Assembly: GCA_019639135.1 (NCBI GenBank)
Contig: JAHBSL010000030.1
Span: forward strand, 1-33,604
DNA: 33,604 bases
DNA from: Acidobacteriota bacterium
GTDB lineage: Bacteria; Acidobacteriota; Blastocatellia; Pyrinomonadales; Pyrinomonadaceae
Reading direction: 5' to 3'
Below the pieces are notes generated by a model. The model did no database searches. It was not told where the DNA came from and saw only the letters and a program-made list of their open reading frames with translations. The position numbers and the translations under genes are program-made. The stretch's first letter is position 1. Each line of letters begins with the position of its first letter. Below are positions 1 through 8,214 of the stretch, in pieces.

Positions 1-380
1 TCGGATACGCAGTCGCTCATTCCTAACTCTTTCGCGAACTTCGCGGCGTCCTCGTATTCGACCGAGTTCTTACTTTCGAGCCGGCCGGCGAAGTACATCG
101 GCATGAACCAGCCCGATATGTGACAGGTCACGCCGAGCGTGCGGCCGATCGTCCAAAAGATCTTTTCGCGCGCCGGTTTGGGCTTCGCCCCGAGCTTTTC
201 AAGCCACTCGCCAACACGTCGGCGATGGTCCCATTCCTCTTCCTCTATCCGCTTGATCTGTTTCCTTTCCGGGCTGTCCTTGAGCGACTTCCAATGCCCG
301 CGATAGGCATACGCGGCTGCCACCTCGCCCGAATAGGCATTCTGCAGAATGCGAATGAGGCCTGATCTTGGATCGCCCAT
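1..380 (-). CDS. Ferritin-like (COQ7/demethoxyubiquinone hydroxylase-like) protein, 3' end outside window
   Basis: Reading leftward from an ATG at 378-380, 126 codons stay open to the window edge, so the C-terminus is missing. The product begins MGDPRSGLIRILQNAYSGEV and continues with an alpha-helical, charged sequence. It shows GEVAAAYAYRGHW near residues 18-30, then EEEEWDHRRRVGEW around residues 46-59, an ExxH spacing typical of carboxylate-bridged di-iron helices in the ferritin/COQ7 superfamily. A hydrophobic GWFMPMYFAGRLE stretch follows, as in membrane-associated COQ7-like proteins. The family generally hydroxylates or oxidises using a di-iron centre; the substrate here cannot be told. 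No strong Shine-Dalgarno is seen. The second half of the metal-binding set lies off the window, so the assignment rests on the first ligand pair. Confidence 0.72.
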   Translation of the reverse strand, partial: MGDPRSGLIRILQNAYSGEVAAAYAYRGHWKSLKDSPERKQIKRIEEEEWDHRRRVGEWLEKLGAKPKPAREKIFWTIGRTLGVTCHISGWFMPMYFAGRLESKNSVEYEDAAKFAKELGMSDCVS

Positions 381-529
381 ACAGCTATTTCTTAAATACC
401 GTAAATACATTCGTCGCACCGCGATCTCCATTATTAGAATTAACCGGCGGTCAGGCAACCTATGAATTGTTTCGTTAATCTTAAAGCCACTCGATCTCAA
501 AAAAATCTGCCACTCCGGAGGATCACAAC
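381..529. other. Divergent intergenic region between ferritin-like gene and TonB receptor
   Basis: This AT-rich gap separates two divergently transcribed genes and must hold both promoters. I see no confident -35/-10 pair. The only clear signal is GGAGG at 517-521, eight bases before the TTG start of the receptor gene. Confidence 0.4.
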
Positions 530-2854
530 TTGAAAACTTCTCTCAAAGTTCTTTCTTTGCTCCTTCTTTTCTTGTTCTACTCCGATCATTCCATTGCACA
601 GTCCGCTAATGGAATCGTTTCTGGCCGCGTAACAGAACGAAATACCGGGCAACCGCTAACGGATGTGCGCACGGCACTTGTCAGCGGCGGCAAGGTCGTC
701 TCTGAATCCAAAACAGACGAAAAAGGCGAGTTTCGTTTAGAATCTAGCTCGGGAATTTATGAGGTCTTAATCGAACAAACCGGATTTACCTCTGTTGTAG
801 TAAACAGGGTCGAAGTTGTCGGGGGAAGGATAACGGTCTTGAATATTCCGGTCGATATACTGCTTACTGACAGCGTAGTCATCAAGAGCGACAATTTTGC
901 CGTAAGTCCGGAACAACCTGTAAGCAACTATGTGCTTGGCCGAGAAGACCTGAGGAGTACACCGGGGACAGCGGGTGATCCGCTTCGGGCTCTTAATTCT
1001 CTCCCATCGGTAACCGCGGCTTCGGGTGAGTTCGCGGATCTTATTGTGCGCGGCGGAACTCCAGATGAGAATTTGACATTTATCGATAATGTTCCGGTAA
1101 AGGATTTCACTTATTTGACCGACGCTTTTGACGGAAATCGCGGAGGAAGGGCTTCGATACTTGCACCGGATGTCTTTGAGCGAGCCGAATTCTCTGCCGG
1201 TGGTTTTGGGCCGCGTTACGGCGACAAACTCTCGTCGGTGCTGGATATCGATCTTAGAAATGCCAATCGCGAAAGAGTTCAGGGTGTTCTTTTTGTCGAT
1301 TCGGGAACTGCAGGTGGAACTGCCGAGATCCCTTTGGGTAAGCAAGGCGGATGGTTGGTTTCGGCACGCCGAAGCTATATAGATCTGGCGTTTGATGTTG
1401 CGGGGCTCTCGGACGAAGCAATTATCGGATTTCCGCGCACACTCGACTTTACTAACAAGGCCGATTACGAACTATCTTCGCGCAATAAACTAAGCATATC
1501 GCTATTGAATTTTTTTGAAACGTTTGAGTTGGGCGAAGACGAAGCACTTAACATAGCCAGAAGCAGCGACCGTTTCATAACCCGCCGGACATCACAGCGG
1601 TTGATATTCGGCACCACCTTAACCACAAGGATCAACGAGAAGAGCCAGGCCAGAACGACATTGTGGGTGACCGGAGCACATAATGACGGTACTTTTCTAA
1701 GGCCCGGACTTCCTATCAGGTTGGTACAGCGTTCCCGCGATCTTCGGGAGTCTCAGATCGGAATCAAGGAAGATATCAGCACATCTCCTTCAAGCAGGCT
1801 TAACCTGTCATTTGGCGGCGGACTTTATTTCGACCAGGCAAATTTTTTTACTTTTGAAAACGGAGGACGGCTTTTTTTTCCGCTTGAGGAGGAATTCAAT
1901 TCGCATCCGCGATCTAACAGGCTTCGCTTGAACACTACGGCTTCCGGTTACGGTTATTTTCAAGCAACTTTCAATCCACTTCCCCGCCTTTCGATAACGC
2001 CGGGCATTCGGTTCGATTCGTATGGGATCACAAAAGAGAGCTTGGTCAGTCCTCGGCTCGGAGCACGTTTCTCTCTGTTACCGAACCTTTCGCTTACCTT
2101 TGGGGCAGGGGTTTATCGCCAGCCGCCGAGCTTATTTGTGCTTTCTCTGACACCGGAAAACCGCAGCCTTAGATCGCAGCGGGCGTCGCACTACATATCC
2201 GGGATCGAATGGACACCGCGACCAGATACACGCATCAGATTTGAGGCCTACCATAAAAACTACAATGACCTGATCGTGCGGCCGCTCCGACCGACCGAGA
2301 ATTTCGCCTTGGATGGAAACTATTTCGATTCGGGCAGCGGCACGGCAAAAGGAATTGAGATTTCGGTCCAAAGATCATTGAGCGGTCGCTTTTCCGGCCA
2401 AGCATCCTATTCCTATACCGAATCGAAACGCCGATTCACACCAGGCGGAGCCAAACTGAATTCCGACACTGAGCGCCCGCACCAATTGACTCTCATCGGG
2501 ATCACGCGGTTTTACGGTTTCAACATAGCGGCAAAATACAGGCTGGCAAGCGGCCTTCCATACACAAGGCGGACACCTGTAGATATCCTTCCTCCCTTTG
2601 GGGTCATTGTTCAGAGAGTTGTGAACGAGTCAGATATCAACGCACTGCGTTTGCCGAGTTATGCAAGTCTCGATCTCCGTGTCGAAAAGCGGTTCGTTTT
2701 CAGGCGGTGGTCATTTGCACCATATGTTGACATTTTTAATGTCACCGAGAATAAAACGATAGTTCAGCCAAATTATGAACTATTTCAGCCGCAGGTCTCA
2801 TTCCTGAACGAAGGCCGGCGGCTCCCGATCTTCGGACTCAAGATTGCCTTTTAA
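530..2854 (+). CDS. TonB-dependent outer-membrane receptor with N-terminal carboxypeptidase-type regulatory domain
   Basis: This 774-residue protein begins at a TTG codon; GGAGG eight bases upstream and the immediate signal peptide (about residues 1-24, ending SIAQ) support that start. Residues about 28-110 form a beta-sandwich regulatory domain (GIVSGRVTERNTGQPL, then EKGEFRLESSSGIYEV). Residues about 130-245 look like the TonB plug (GDPLRALNSLPSV, IVRGGTPDENLTFIDNVPV, GFGPRYGDKLSSVLDIDLR). The rest is alternating aromatic/polar beta-barrel sequence ending in Phe, as outer-membrane barrels do. Family members import ligands such as siderophores or glycans using TonB energy, or act as Oar-like surface proteins; the ligand is unknown. 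It is shorter than the two giant receptors later in the window and is closer to ordinary TonB receptors. Confidence 0.9.
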   Translation: MKTSLKVLSLLLLFLFYSDHSIAQSANGIVSGRVTERNTGQPLTDVRTALVSGGKVVSESKTDEKGEFRLESSSGIYEVLIEQTGFTSVVVNRVEVVGGRITVLNIPVDILLTDSVVIKSDNFAVSPEQPVSNYVLGREDLRSTPGTAGDPLRALNSLPSVTAASGEFADLIVRGGTPDENLTFIDNVPVKDFTYLTDAFDGNRGGRASILAPDVFERAEFSAGGFGPRYGDKLSSVLDIDLRNANRERVQGVLFVDSGTAGGTAEIPLGKQGGWLVSARRSYIDLAFDVAGLSDEAIIGFPRTLDFTNKADYELSSRNKLSISLLNFFETFELGEDEALNIARSSDRFITRRTSQRLIFGTTLTTRINEKSQARTTLWVTGAHNDGTFLRPGLPIRLVQRSRDLRESQIGIKEDISTSPSSRLNLSFGGGLYFDQANFFTFENGGRLFFPLEEEFNSHPRSNRLRLNTTASGYGYFQATFNPLPRLSITPGIRFDSYGITKESLVSPRLGARFSLLPNLSLTFGAGVYRQPPSLFVLSLTPENRSLRSQRASHYISGIEWTPRPDTRIRFEAYHKNYNDLIVRPLRPTENFALDGNYFDSGSGTAKGIEISVQRSLSGRFSGQASYSYTESKRRFTPGGAKLNSDTERPHQLTLIGITRFYGFNIAAKYRLASGLPYTRRTPVDILPPFGVIVQRVVNESDINALRLPSYASLDLRVEKRFVFRRWSFAPYVDIFNVTENKTIVQPNYELFQPQVSFLNEGRRLPIFGLKIAF

Positions 2855-2972
2855 CGAGAAGTAAATTTTTGCCCATCAAGGCTGGTATAAAGTTTCAGAA
2901 TAATCTTTCCAGAGCATTTATACCTGATATAAACCCCTTATCTCTTTCGCGTTAGGTTGCGGGAGAGTTTTT

Positions 2973-3701
2973 ATGGCTGCAAATGTTTCGGTTTTGAGTC
3001 CACGTCTGGCGGAGCGAAAGCTGCACCTAGCGACAGCGATCGGCTTTCCGCTCATTGTCCTTATCGGCTATTTTAAGTCGTACTATTTCAGCTTTCTTTT
3101 CGATGTGCCGCGGGTGGCGAACGCACTTGTGCATGCTCACGGGATCATTATGTCCGCCTGGGTGCTTTACTTCGTGATGCAGACGGCACTGATCCGAACG
3201 CGGAACGTTAAGATCCATATGACCAGCGGGCTCGTCGGCATTGCGCTTGCGGCCCTGGTCATCGTGGTCGGCCTGGCAACGGCGGTCGATGCCCAGCTTG
3301 TCCGGCAGGCGGCGCCTCCGGGAGAGAACCCGCACTCTTTCTTCTTTCTGCCCGTCAGCGATATGGTGATCTTTGCCGGGCTCTTCGCGGCGGCGATCTA
3401 TTTCCGCAAGCGGCCCATCGAGCACAAGGGCCTGATGTTCCTGACGGCGATCGCCTTCGTTCCCGCGGCCCTGTTCCGCATCCCGGTCGTGCCGCCGGAG
3501 TATGCAATGCTTTGGGCTTTCGGCGTGCCGGCCTTGATCGCCTCAGCGGCGCTCGCCTGGCATTCGGTTAAGCACGGCAAGGTCAATCGCGTTTTCGCCG
3601 CGGGTGTTGCGGTGATCGTTGCGGCCGTGCCGCTCCGGCCGGTGATCGCTAATTCGGAGCCGTGGCTATCGTTCGCTGCGTGGGTTGCATCAGTGGTTTA
3701 G
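2973..3701 (+). CDS. Polytopic membrane protein with conserved-looking histidines
   Basis: The 242-residue product starts at ATG 2973 behind a GGGAGAG ribosome-binding site. About seven hydrophobic segments are visible (roughly residues 20-42, 52-74, 85-107, 129-146, 153-173, 178-197, 205-225). Histidines lie at or near membrane borders: H54 and H56 (HAHGIIMSAW), H82 (KIHMTSG), H121, H151 (IEHKG), H197 and H201. The HxHG...W...Q...H..SG pattern resembles small uncharacterised membrane families of the DUF2306/DUF420 kind, some of which are suspected of binding heme or metal. That relationship is inferred from pattern only. No operon partner is evident: the next gene starts 97 bases on with its own strong ribosome-binding site. 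Confidence 0.75.
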   Translation: MAANVSVLSPRLAERKLHLATAIGFPLIVLIGYFKSYYFSFLFDVPRVANALVHAHGIIMSAWVLYFVMQTALIRTRNVKIHMTSGLVGIALAALVIVVGLATAVDAQLVRQAAPPGENPHSFFFLPVSDMVIFAGLFAAAIYFRKRPIEHKGLMFLTAIAFVPAALFRIPVVPPEYAMLWAFGVPALIASAALAWHSVKHGKVNRVFAAGVAVIVAAVPLRPVIANSEPWLSFAAWVASVV

Positions 3702-3798
3702 CCCGAAATGGGCGTCGGAGCAATAAAGGCTTCCAAAGGCATCGAAACTGTGACAGAATGTTGCGCCTCAAAGCGTCACTACGCCAGGAGGCCGCAAC

Positions 3799-4347
3799 AT
3801 GTCTTTGCAAAGCCAGATGCTTCAGGTGCTCGGCGACCGGCAAACGAGCCGGATCAGCTTTTCTTTCAGCGGCTCGACAGGGTTGAACATTGAGGTCAAG
3901 CCCTCGAGCTTTCTTCGCGTCGGCGAGGCGATCCGCGGCGAAAGGATCACGGTCTCGGAAGGCGGCGTCCCGCCCGGGACAGCGCAGTACGATTCCGAAT
4001 GGAACGTGTTTCGCGTAGCCCGCGGGCAGGAATGGTCGCGTGCCTATAACGCATTGCTGGTCCATGAGGCCGTCCACGCAGCTTTCGATCTTGCTCGGTC
4101 GCGGCTGCCCTGGCTCGATAACGAAACCGCAGCTTACATCGCACAAGGCTACTATCTTCGCAATTCCGGGTTCCCGCGGTCGCGGCTTGATGAACTCGGT
4201 CAGCCATATCTGGGGCTTCTGCTTGTTGATTCGATCATCCGCGACGGCTCTCCGGATTCCGAACTGATGCAGGAACTGCAGGGCACACTGCTTTCGAGCC
4301 CACAGTATCACCACTACATCCGCCGCGAATTTATCGGCGACGGTTAG
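3799..4347 (+). CDS. Small HExxH-containing putative zinc metallopeptidase-like protein
   Basis: This 182-residue protein starts at ATG 3799 behind an AGGAGG site (spacing about 8). It has no signal peptide or membrane segment, so it is probably cytoplasmic. Residues 89-93 are HEAVH, the zincin HExxH motif. Sixteen residues later DNETAAYIAQ (E109) could supply the third ligand, matching the gluzincin arrangement. The N-terminal 80 residues are beta-rich and contain no motif I recognise. It is too short for a full known peptidase family, so it may be a minimal metallopeptidase or a zinc-binding protein without protease activity. Neighbours do not suggest a substrate. Confidence 0.78.
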   Translation: MSLQSQMLQVLGDRQTSRISFSFSGSTGLNIEVKPSSFLRVGEAIRGERITVSEGGVPPGTAQYDSEWNVFRVARGQEWSRAYNALLVHEAVHAAFDLARSRLPWLDNETAAYIAQGYYLRNSGFPRSRLDELGQPYLGLLLVDSIIRDGSPDSELMQELQGTLLSSPQYHHYIRREFIGDG

Positions 4348-4505
4348 CGAATTTTTTTCTTAGGTTGAGCAACCAAATCCGCGGCCCGCGGCACTAACGG
4401 TTCATCGCGAACGCGCCGTACCGGACGGCGGGAACAAAAACCAGAAAAACTTGTCTAACTTGAGTTCATACGCATTCTCCGAAATGCGGTGTGGGGGGTA
4501 TTCCT
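4348..4505. other. Intergenic region with two short hairpins
   Basis: The gap holds two GC-rich inverted repeats: CCGCG/CGCGG near 4379-4391, and CGCCGT/ACGGCG around 4415-4431 with loop ACCGG. Neither is followed by a T-tract in the plus direction, so they are not called terminators. A GGGGGG run at 4493-4498 serves as ribosome-binding site for the next gene. Confidence 0.35.
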
Positions 4506-5843
4506 ATGTCTAAATTTGAAAAGCTGCGAAAGCTTCGTGTAGCCGAACCTTGCAGCGAGAACTGGAACGAGATGTTCGGGAACGAACGGGTGCGTTTCTG
4601 CAGCCATTGTGCGAAGAGCGTTAACGACCTTTCGGCGATGTCACCAAAGGGGGCACTGAGGCTCGTAAAGCGGTCGCGAGGCAATATTTGCGTCCGTTAT
4701 GTCGAGCATCCGCTGACGAAAGAGCCCGTCATCGGCGGCCGGCTTTATAAGATCGCCCGCCGTGCGCCTGCACTTGCTGCGGGTGTTGTTGGGGCAACGC
4801 TCAGCCTCTCAGCGATGAGCTACGCCCAAGGCGGAACGCGTACGACGCCGCAGCAAACGGACACGGCGATCGCCGTCAATATCGATAAGGAAATGCCCTC
4901 GGGCAGCGGCACGGCGGTCATCTGGGGAACGGTTACGGACTCTAGCGGTGCAGTCATTCCCGGTGCAAGGGTGATCTTGCTCGGCCCCGACGAGAACGAA
5001 ATTAGGTCATTGCTTTCCGGTTACGACGGAACCTACAGATTCGAAGGGATTCCAGCGGGCAAATACTCCATCAGGTCAACCGCCGAGGGCTTCGCGACGG
5101 CCCTGATAACCAACGTCGAGCTCGATGAAGGCTTAGAACGGATGCAGCCGCTGGAACTTCAAGTCGGTGAGTTGGTCGTTATGGGCTCTGTTGCTATGAC
5201 GACGACCGTTGTGACGATCGAAAGCGAGCTTGCGAGGGCGGTTGATGATGAAGATCTCGAGTTGGTCGGCGACCTTCTTGCCCGCGGTGCTTTTGCCGAT
5301 GAGCAGGGACCGGATGGCTCTACGGCTCTGTTCATCGCTGTTCGCAACGGACACACTGAGATCGCAAGAAGGCTGATCCTCTTCGGTGCGAACGCCGACC
5401 GCAGGAACGAGAACGGCGAGAACGTACTTTTCCGAATTGATGATGACACCCCCGCCGAGTTGATAAAGCTGCTGCTCGAGAATCGGGCAGATGTCAACGC
5501 CGCAAACCGGACGGGGAGAACGCCGCTCTTGCGTGCGGCCGAGGACCTCGAAGCCGACATTGTAAAGCTCATGCTTGAGACCGGTGCCGACGTCCGGGCA
5601 AAGGACGAGAACGGCTGGACGGCGCTGATGCATGCGGCGTTTGACGATGACCTTGAAAAAGTGCGGATGCTGGTTGAGGCCGGTTCGGACATTCACCTCC
5701 GAGATAAGGAAGGCGAGAACGTGCTCGACCAGGTCGCTGACGAAAAGGTCGAGGCGTACCTCATCAGCCTTGGGGCAACGCGCTCAATGCCGAACCTTTT
5801 CAACAAGGAAGAGGAGGAAAATGAAGAAAGCGAAGATAACTAA
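4506..5843 (+). CDS. Membrane-anchored chimera: N-terminal Cys motif, carboxypeptidase-type regulatory domain and ankyrin repeats
   Basis: I place the start at ATG 4506, seven bases after GGGGGG (4493-4498), rather than at the in-frame GTG 4491 that overlaps that site. The protein has 445 residues. Residues 1-70 carry PCSENW, FCSHC and NICVRY, with cysteines at 16, 32, 35 and 62, which look like a metal- or disulfide-type module. A single hydrophobic segment spans about 87-107. Residues 139-222 are a carboxypeptidase-type regulatory beta domain (GTVTDSSGAVIPGARV). Residues about 240-425 are four to five ankyrin repeats (GSTALFIAVRNGHTEIARRL, GRTPLLRAAEDLEADIVKLM, GWTALMHAAFDDDLEKVRML). The tail is acidic. 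The repeats suggest protein binding, probably on the far side of the membrane, but the partner is unknown. Confidence 0.85.
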   Translation: MSKFEKLRKLRVAEPCSENWNEMFGNERVRFCSHCAKSVNDLSAMSPKGALRLVKRSRGNICVRYVEHPLTKEPVIGGRLYKIARRAPALAAGVVGATLSLSAMSYAQGGTRTTPQQTDTAIAVNIDKEMPSGSGTAVIWGTVTDSSGAVIPGARVILLGPDENEIRSLLSGYDGTYRFEGIPAGKYSIRSTAEGFATALITNVELDEGLERMQPLELQVGELVVMGSVAMTTTVVTIESELARAVDDEDLELVGDLLARGAFADEQGPDGSTALFIAVRNGHTEIARRLILFGANADRRNENGENVLFRIDDDTPAELIKLLLENRADVNAANRTGRTPLLRAAEDLEADIVKLMLETGADVRAKDENGWTALMHAAFDDDLEKVRMLVEAGSDIHLRDKEGENVLDQVADEKVEAYLISLGATRSMPNLFNKEEEENEESEDN

Positions 5844-5951
5844 ACTCCTCGGAACGCTGTGGACAGTGCGGGTCGATTCCGGGACGTGTGCTTAACGTGG
5901 TAATATTCCTGAAAGTCACGAAGGCCGCGGTCCGGCGGCATTGATCCGCTT

Positions 5952-6767
5952 ATGAAATATTGCCCGACGTGCAATACCCGCTACGACGAAGAGATCTTGC
6001 GTTTTTGTATGAAGGACGGCTCGCCGCTCGTTGATGAGGCCGAGCCGAAGTTCATCGAGATGCCGAGCCAGGCCCTGACCGCTCCGCCGGAGGAAGACGA
6101 CCCCGGCGAGGTTACCGTCATTCGCAAGAAACGGGACATCGCGCCGCCAACTCCGCCGCCGGGTTTTGATGACGACGATGATTTTGAAGAGCAGCCCGCT
6201 CCGCCGCCGAAGATTATCGTCCCGACCACACCGCCGCCGGCACCACGGGCAGCCGCTCCTGCAGCATCACAGTTTCAGGCACCGCCGCCAAAGGGCCCGA
6301 GCACGGCACTTGTTGTAATTCTTACGATGCTCGGAACTACCGCCTTGATCGCCCTTGGGGCGGGCGGCTTTTGGCTCCTGACCCGCAGCGGCACCGATGC
6401 GAATACGAACGTCAACGCGAACCTCGCCAATGTGAACACAAATGTGAACACCAATACGGGGTTTAACGACATCTTCGACTGGAACGTCAATATCAACGCG
6501 AATCGTCCGGCGAATTCGAACGTCAATACGAACGCCAACGCTAACCTTCGGACGCCGACGCCGACCCCGAGCCCAACGGCAACGCCGAGTCCTTCGCCGA
6601 CCGCAACGCCCGATGAAGACGCAACTCCGCGGCCGACACCCACGGCAACACCGACGCGAACGCCGACACCGGGAAGAACTCCGGCACCGGTTCTTTCGCC
6701 GACGGTGATACGCCCGGGTTCAAGCCCGACCCCGCGGCGAACTCCGACACCGGATCGCGACAATTAA
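5952..6767 (+). CDS. Zinc-ribbon, single-pass membrane protein with Asn-Val and Thr-Pro low-complexity tail
   Basis: The 271-residue product opens with a zinc-ribbon-like MKYCPTCNTRYDEEILRFC (C4, C7, C19), where the usual fourth Cys appears to be D22. A Pro-rich and acidic linker (30-115) leads to one membrane helix at about 117-143. The far side is low-complexity: residues 148-199 repeat Asn-Thr/Ala-Asn-Val, and 200-271 are Thr-Pro-rich. The layout suggests a cytoplasmic N-terminus and an extended, possibly glycosylated or wall-spanning tail. Similar proteins are, as I recall, common in Blastocatellia; their function is unknown. The stop overlaps the stop of the convergent protease gene by four bases. 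Confidence 0.82.
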   Translation: MKYCPTCNTRYDEEILRFCMKDGSPLVDEAEPKFIEMPSQALTAPPEEDDPGEVTVIRKKRDIAPPTPPPGFDDDDDFEEQPAPPPKIIVPTTPPPAPRAAAPAASQFQAPPPKGPSTALVVILTMLGTTALIALGAGGFWLLTRSGTDANTNVNANLANVNTNVNTNTGFNDIFDWNVNINANRPANSNVNTNANANLRTPTPTPSPTATPSPSPTATPDEDATPRPTPTATPTRTPTPGRTPAPVLSPTVIRPGSSPTPRRTPTPDRDN

Positions 6768-8143
6768 TTTTCAGTGAAGTTCAATGCAGCCTCGACCGAC
6801 CGCCTGGGATCGATGACGCCCCATCCCTGGCGGTCAACTTCATAGTGCGGCAGGCGTTCGGCCGTTGTGATCAGGATGCGCTTGATCTGCTGGGGCGAGA
6901 GATCCGGGTTTGCTTCGATCATCTGAGCGACAAGTGAAGAAACGATCGGAGCCGAGAAGGACGTGCCATCAACGTATTTGTAGTGCTTTGTGATTACGTT
7001 TTCCTGCCGGAGCTTTATGGTGATGATCTGGCGGAGCGTATGTATCGGCCGATCAAGAGCGGCATCGAGCTCGGCGTCAACTCCGGGATGGTCGCGGACG
7101 ATCTGGTGAAGCTCCGAATCGGCGCTCTTATCGAGCCTCTCAAGAAATGAAGCCTGCTGTGCGGTCGGTGTGTTCGGCAGGATCGGTGCCGGCACCCAGA
7201 TCGAAGGTGCGATCACCTCGGGTTTCTGAAGGCCATCGACCGTCGGCCCGTAGGACGAACGATACATTCCGCGTTTCGCCCGGTTCATGGAATTCTTATC
7301 ATCAAGCCCGCCGACCGCGATCGCCGAGGGTGCGCTCGCCGGCGGCACGACCGGATGATTCGGCAAATGCCCGGAGTTTCCAACCGCGCATACTACGGTG
7401 ATACCTGCCGCGGTGCACCGTTCAACTGCCTGCGAAAGCGGATCCGTCAGGTAGTGCTGTTCGTCATCGCCGCCGGCGGAAATATTTACGACGCGTATGC
7501 GGTGGCGCTCGCGGTTCGCAAGCACCCATTCGAGCCCGTCGAGAATGTTCTGGTCCGTGATCCGCCCGGTCCGGGCAAGCTTGATCAGAACGACATCTGA
7601 TTCCGGAGCAAGCCCGCGGTAAAAACCGTTCGAGAGCGAACCGTTGCCGGCGGCGACGACCGAGGTCATCATTCCGTGCCAACTCGCTACGTCCGGCTGA
7701 AAGAGCGAGCCGAGGTCGCCATCGGCCTTGAGCAGGTCGCGATAGCCGATTATGCGGTTCCGCGGTGTGGTGAGATCGACATGCGGGTAAAAGCCCGAGT
7801 CGAGAAAGGCGATCGTGACGCCGCGGCCGGTGAATCGCTCATCGGCGTCAAGCCGGAGCGGTGTTGAAAGGACGTGCGAACCGTCCTTCTGAACGGCGGC
7901 GTCCTGAATGATCTGGTCCTTGGCTTTCTCAAAAAGCCGAAGGCATCGCGAACAGACCGCCCGGAACTCGGCCGTATCCGGCGCATTGGCCGCGATCAGG
8001 CGCTGAAGGTCGTCCTCAAGTACACGCATCGGGACAAACTCATCAAGCGTCTCACGCGAGCAGACCGGGCAGACGCTTTCGCCGGCGGCGATATCTGCAC
8101 TCGTCTTGTGGCGTATAAATGCGAGGGTCTCCTGGGGTGTCAC
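6764..8143 (-). CDS. Subtilisin-like (S8) serine protease with N-terminal paired-Cys module, no signal peptide
   Basis: The 459-residue protein begins at a GTG (8141-8143). The catalytic triad is readable: D115 in AFLDSGF, H156 in SWHGMM, S395 in DGTSFSAP, with oxyanion N256 in AVGNSG. H156 is followed by Gly-Met rather than the common Gly-Thr. Before the catalytic domain lie CPVC (25-28) and CSRC (64-67), which could bind one zinc. There is no signal peptide or obvious autoprocessed propeptide, so the enzyme is probably intracellular. An insertion of about 75 residues (310-390) sits before the Ser motif. It is transcribed away from the patatin-like gene, with only 71 bases between the two starts. 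Confidence 0.9.
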   Translation of the reverse strand: MTPQETLAFIRHKTSADIAAGESVCPVCSRETLDEFVPMRVLEDDLQRLIAANAPDTAEFRAVCSRCLRLFEKAKDQIIQDAAVQKDGSHVLSTPLRLDADERFTGRGVTIAFLDSGFYPHVDLTTPRNRIIGYRDLLKADGDLGSLFQPDVASWHGMMTSVVAAGNGSLSNGFYRGLAPESDVVLIKLARTGRITDQNILDGLEWVLANRERHRIRVVNISAGGDDEQHYLTDPLSQAVERCTAAGITVVCAVGNSGHLPNHPVVPPASAPSAIAVGGLDDKNSMNRAKRGMYRSSYGPTVDGLQKPEVIAPSIWVPAPILPNTPTAQQASFLERLDKSADSELHQIVRDHPGVDAELDAALDRPIHTLRQIITIKLRQENVITKHYKYVDGTSFSAPIVSSLVAQMIEANPDLSPQQIKRILITTAERLPHYEVDRQGWGVIDPRRSVEAALNFTEN

Positions 8144-8214
8144 GTTCGTCGAGGCTTAAGTTTTCCACAAAGGGTCGGTAAAATCAATATGTAAGCTTCC
8201 CTGCATTGTTCAAT

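Noticed and set aside
5821..5895. A 24-codon frame starting ATG just after GAGGAGG, overlapping the ankyrin gene end
   Set aside because: The apparent ribosome-binding site is simply the coding sequence for the Glu-rich tail, and the peptide has no recognisable feature.
6275..6763. Long minus-strand open frames opposite the zinc-ribbon low-complexity gene
   Set aside because: They are produced by the repetitive Asn-Val and Thr-Pro codons of the plus-strand gene and have no independent start signal or domain.
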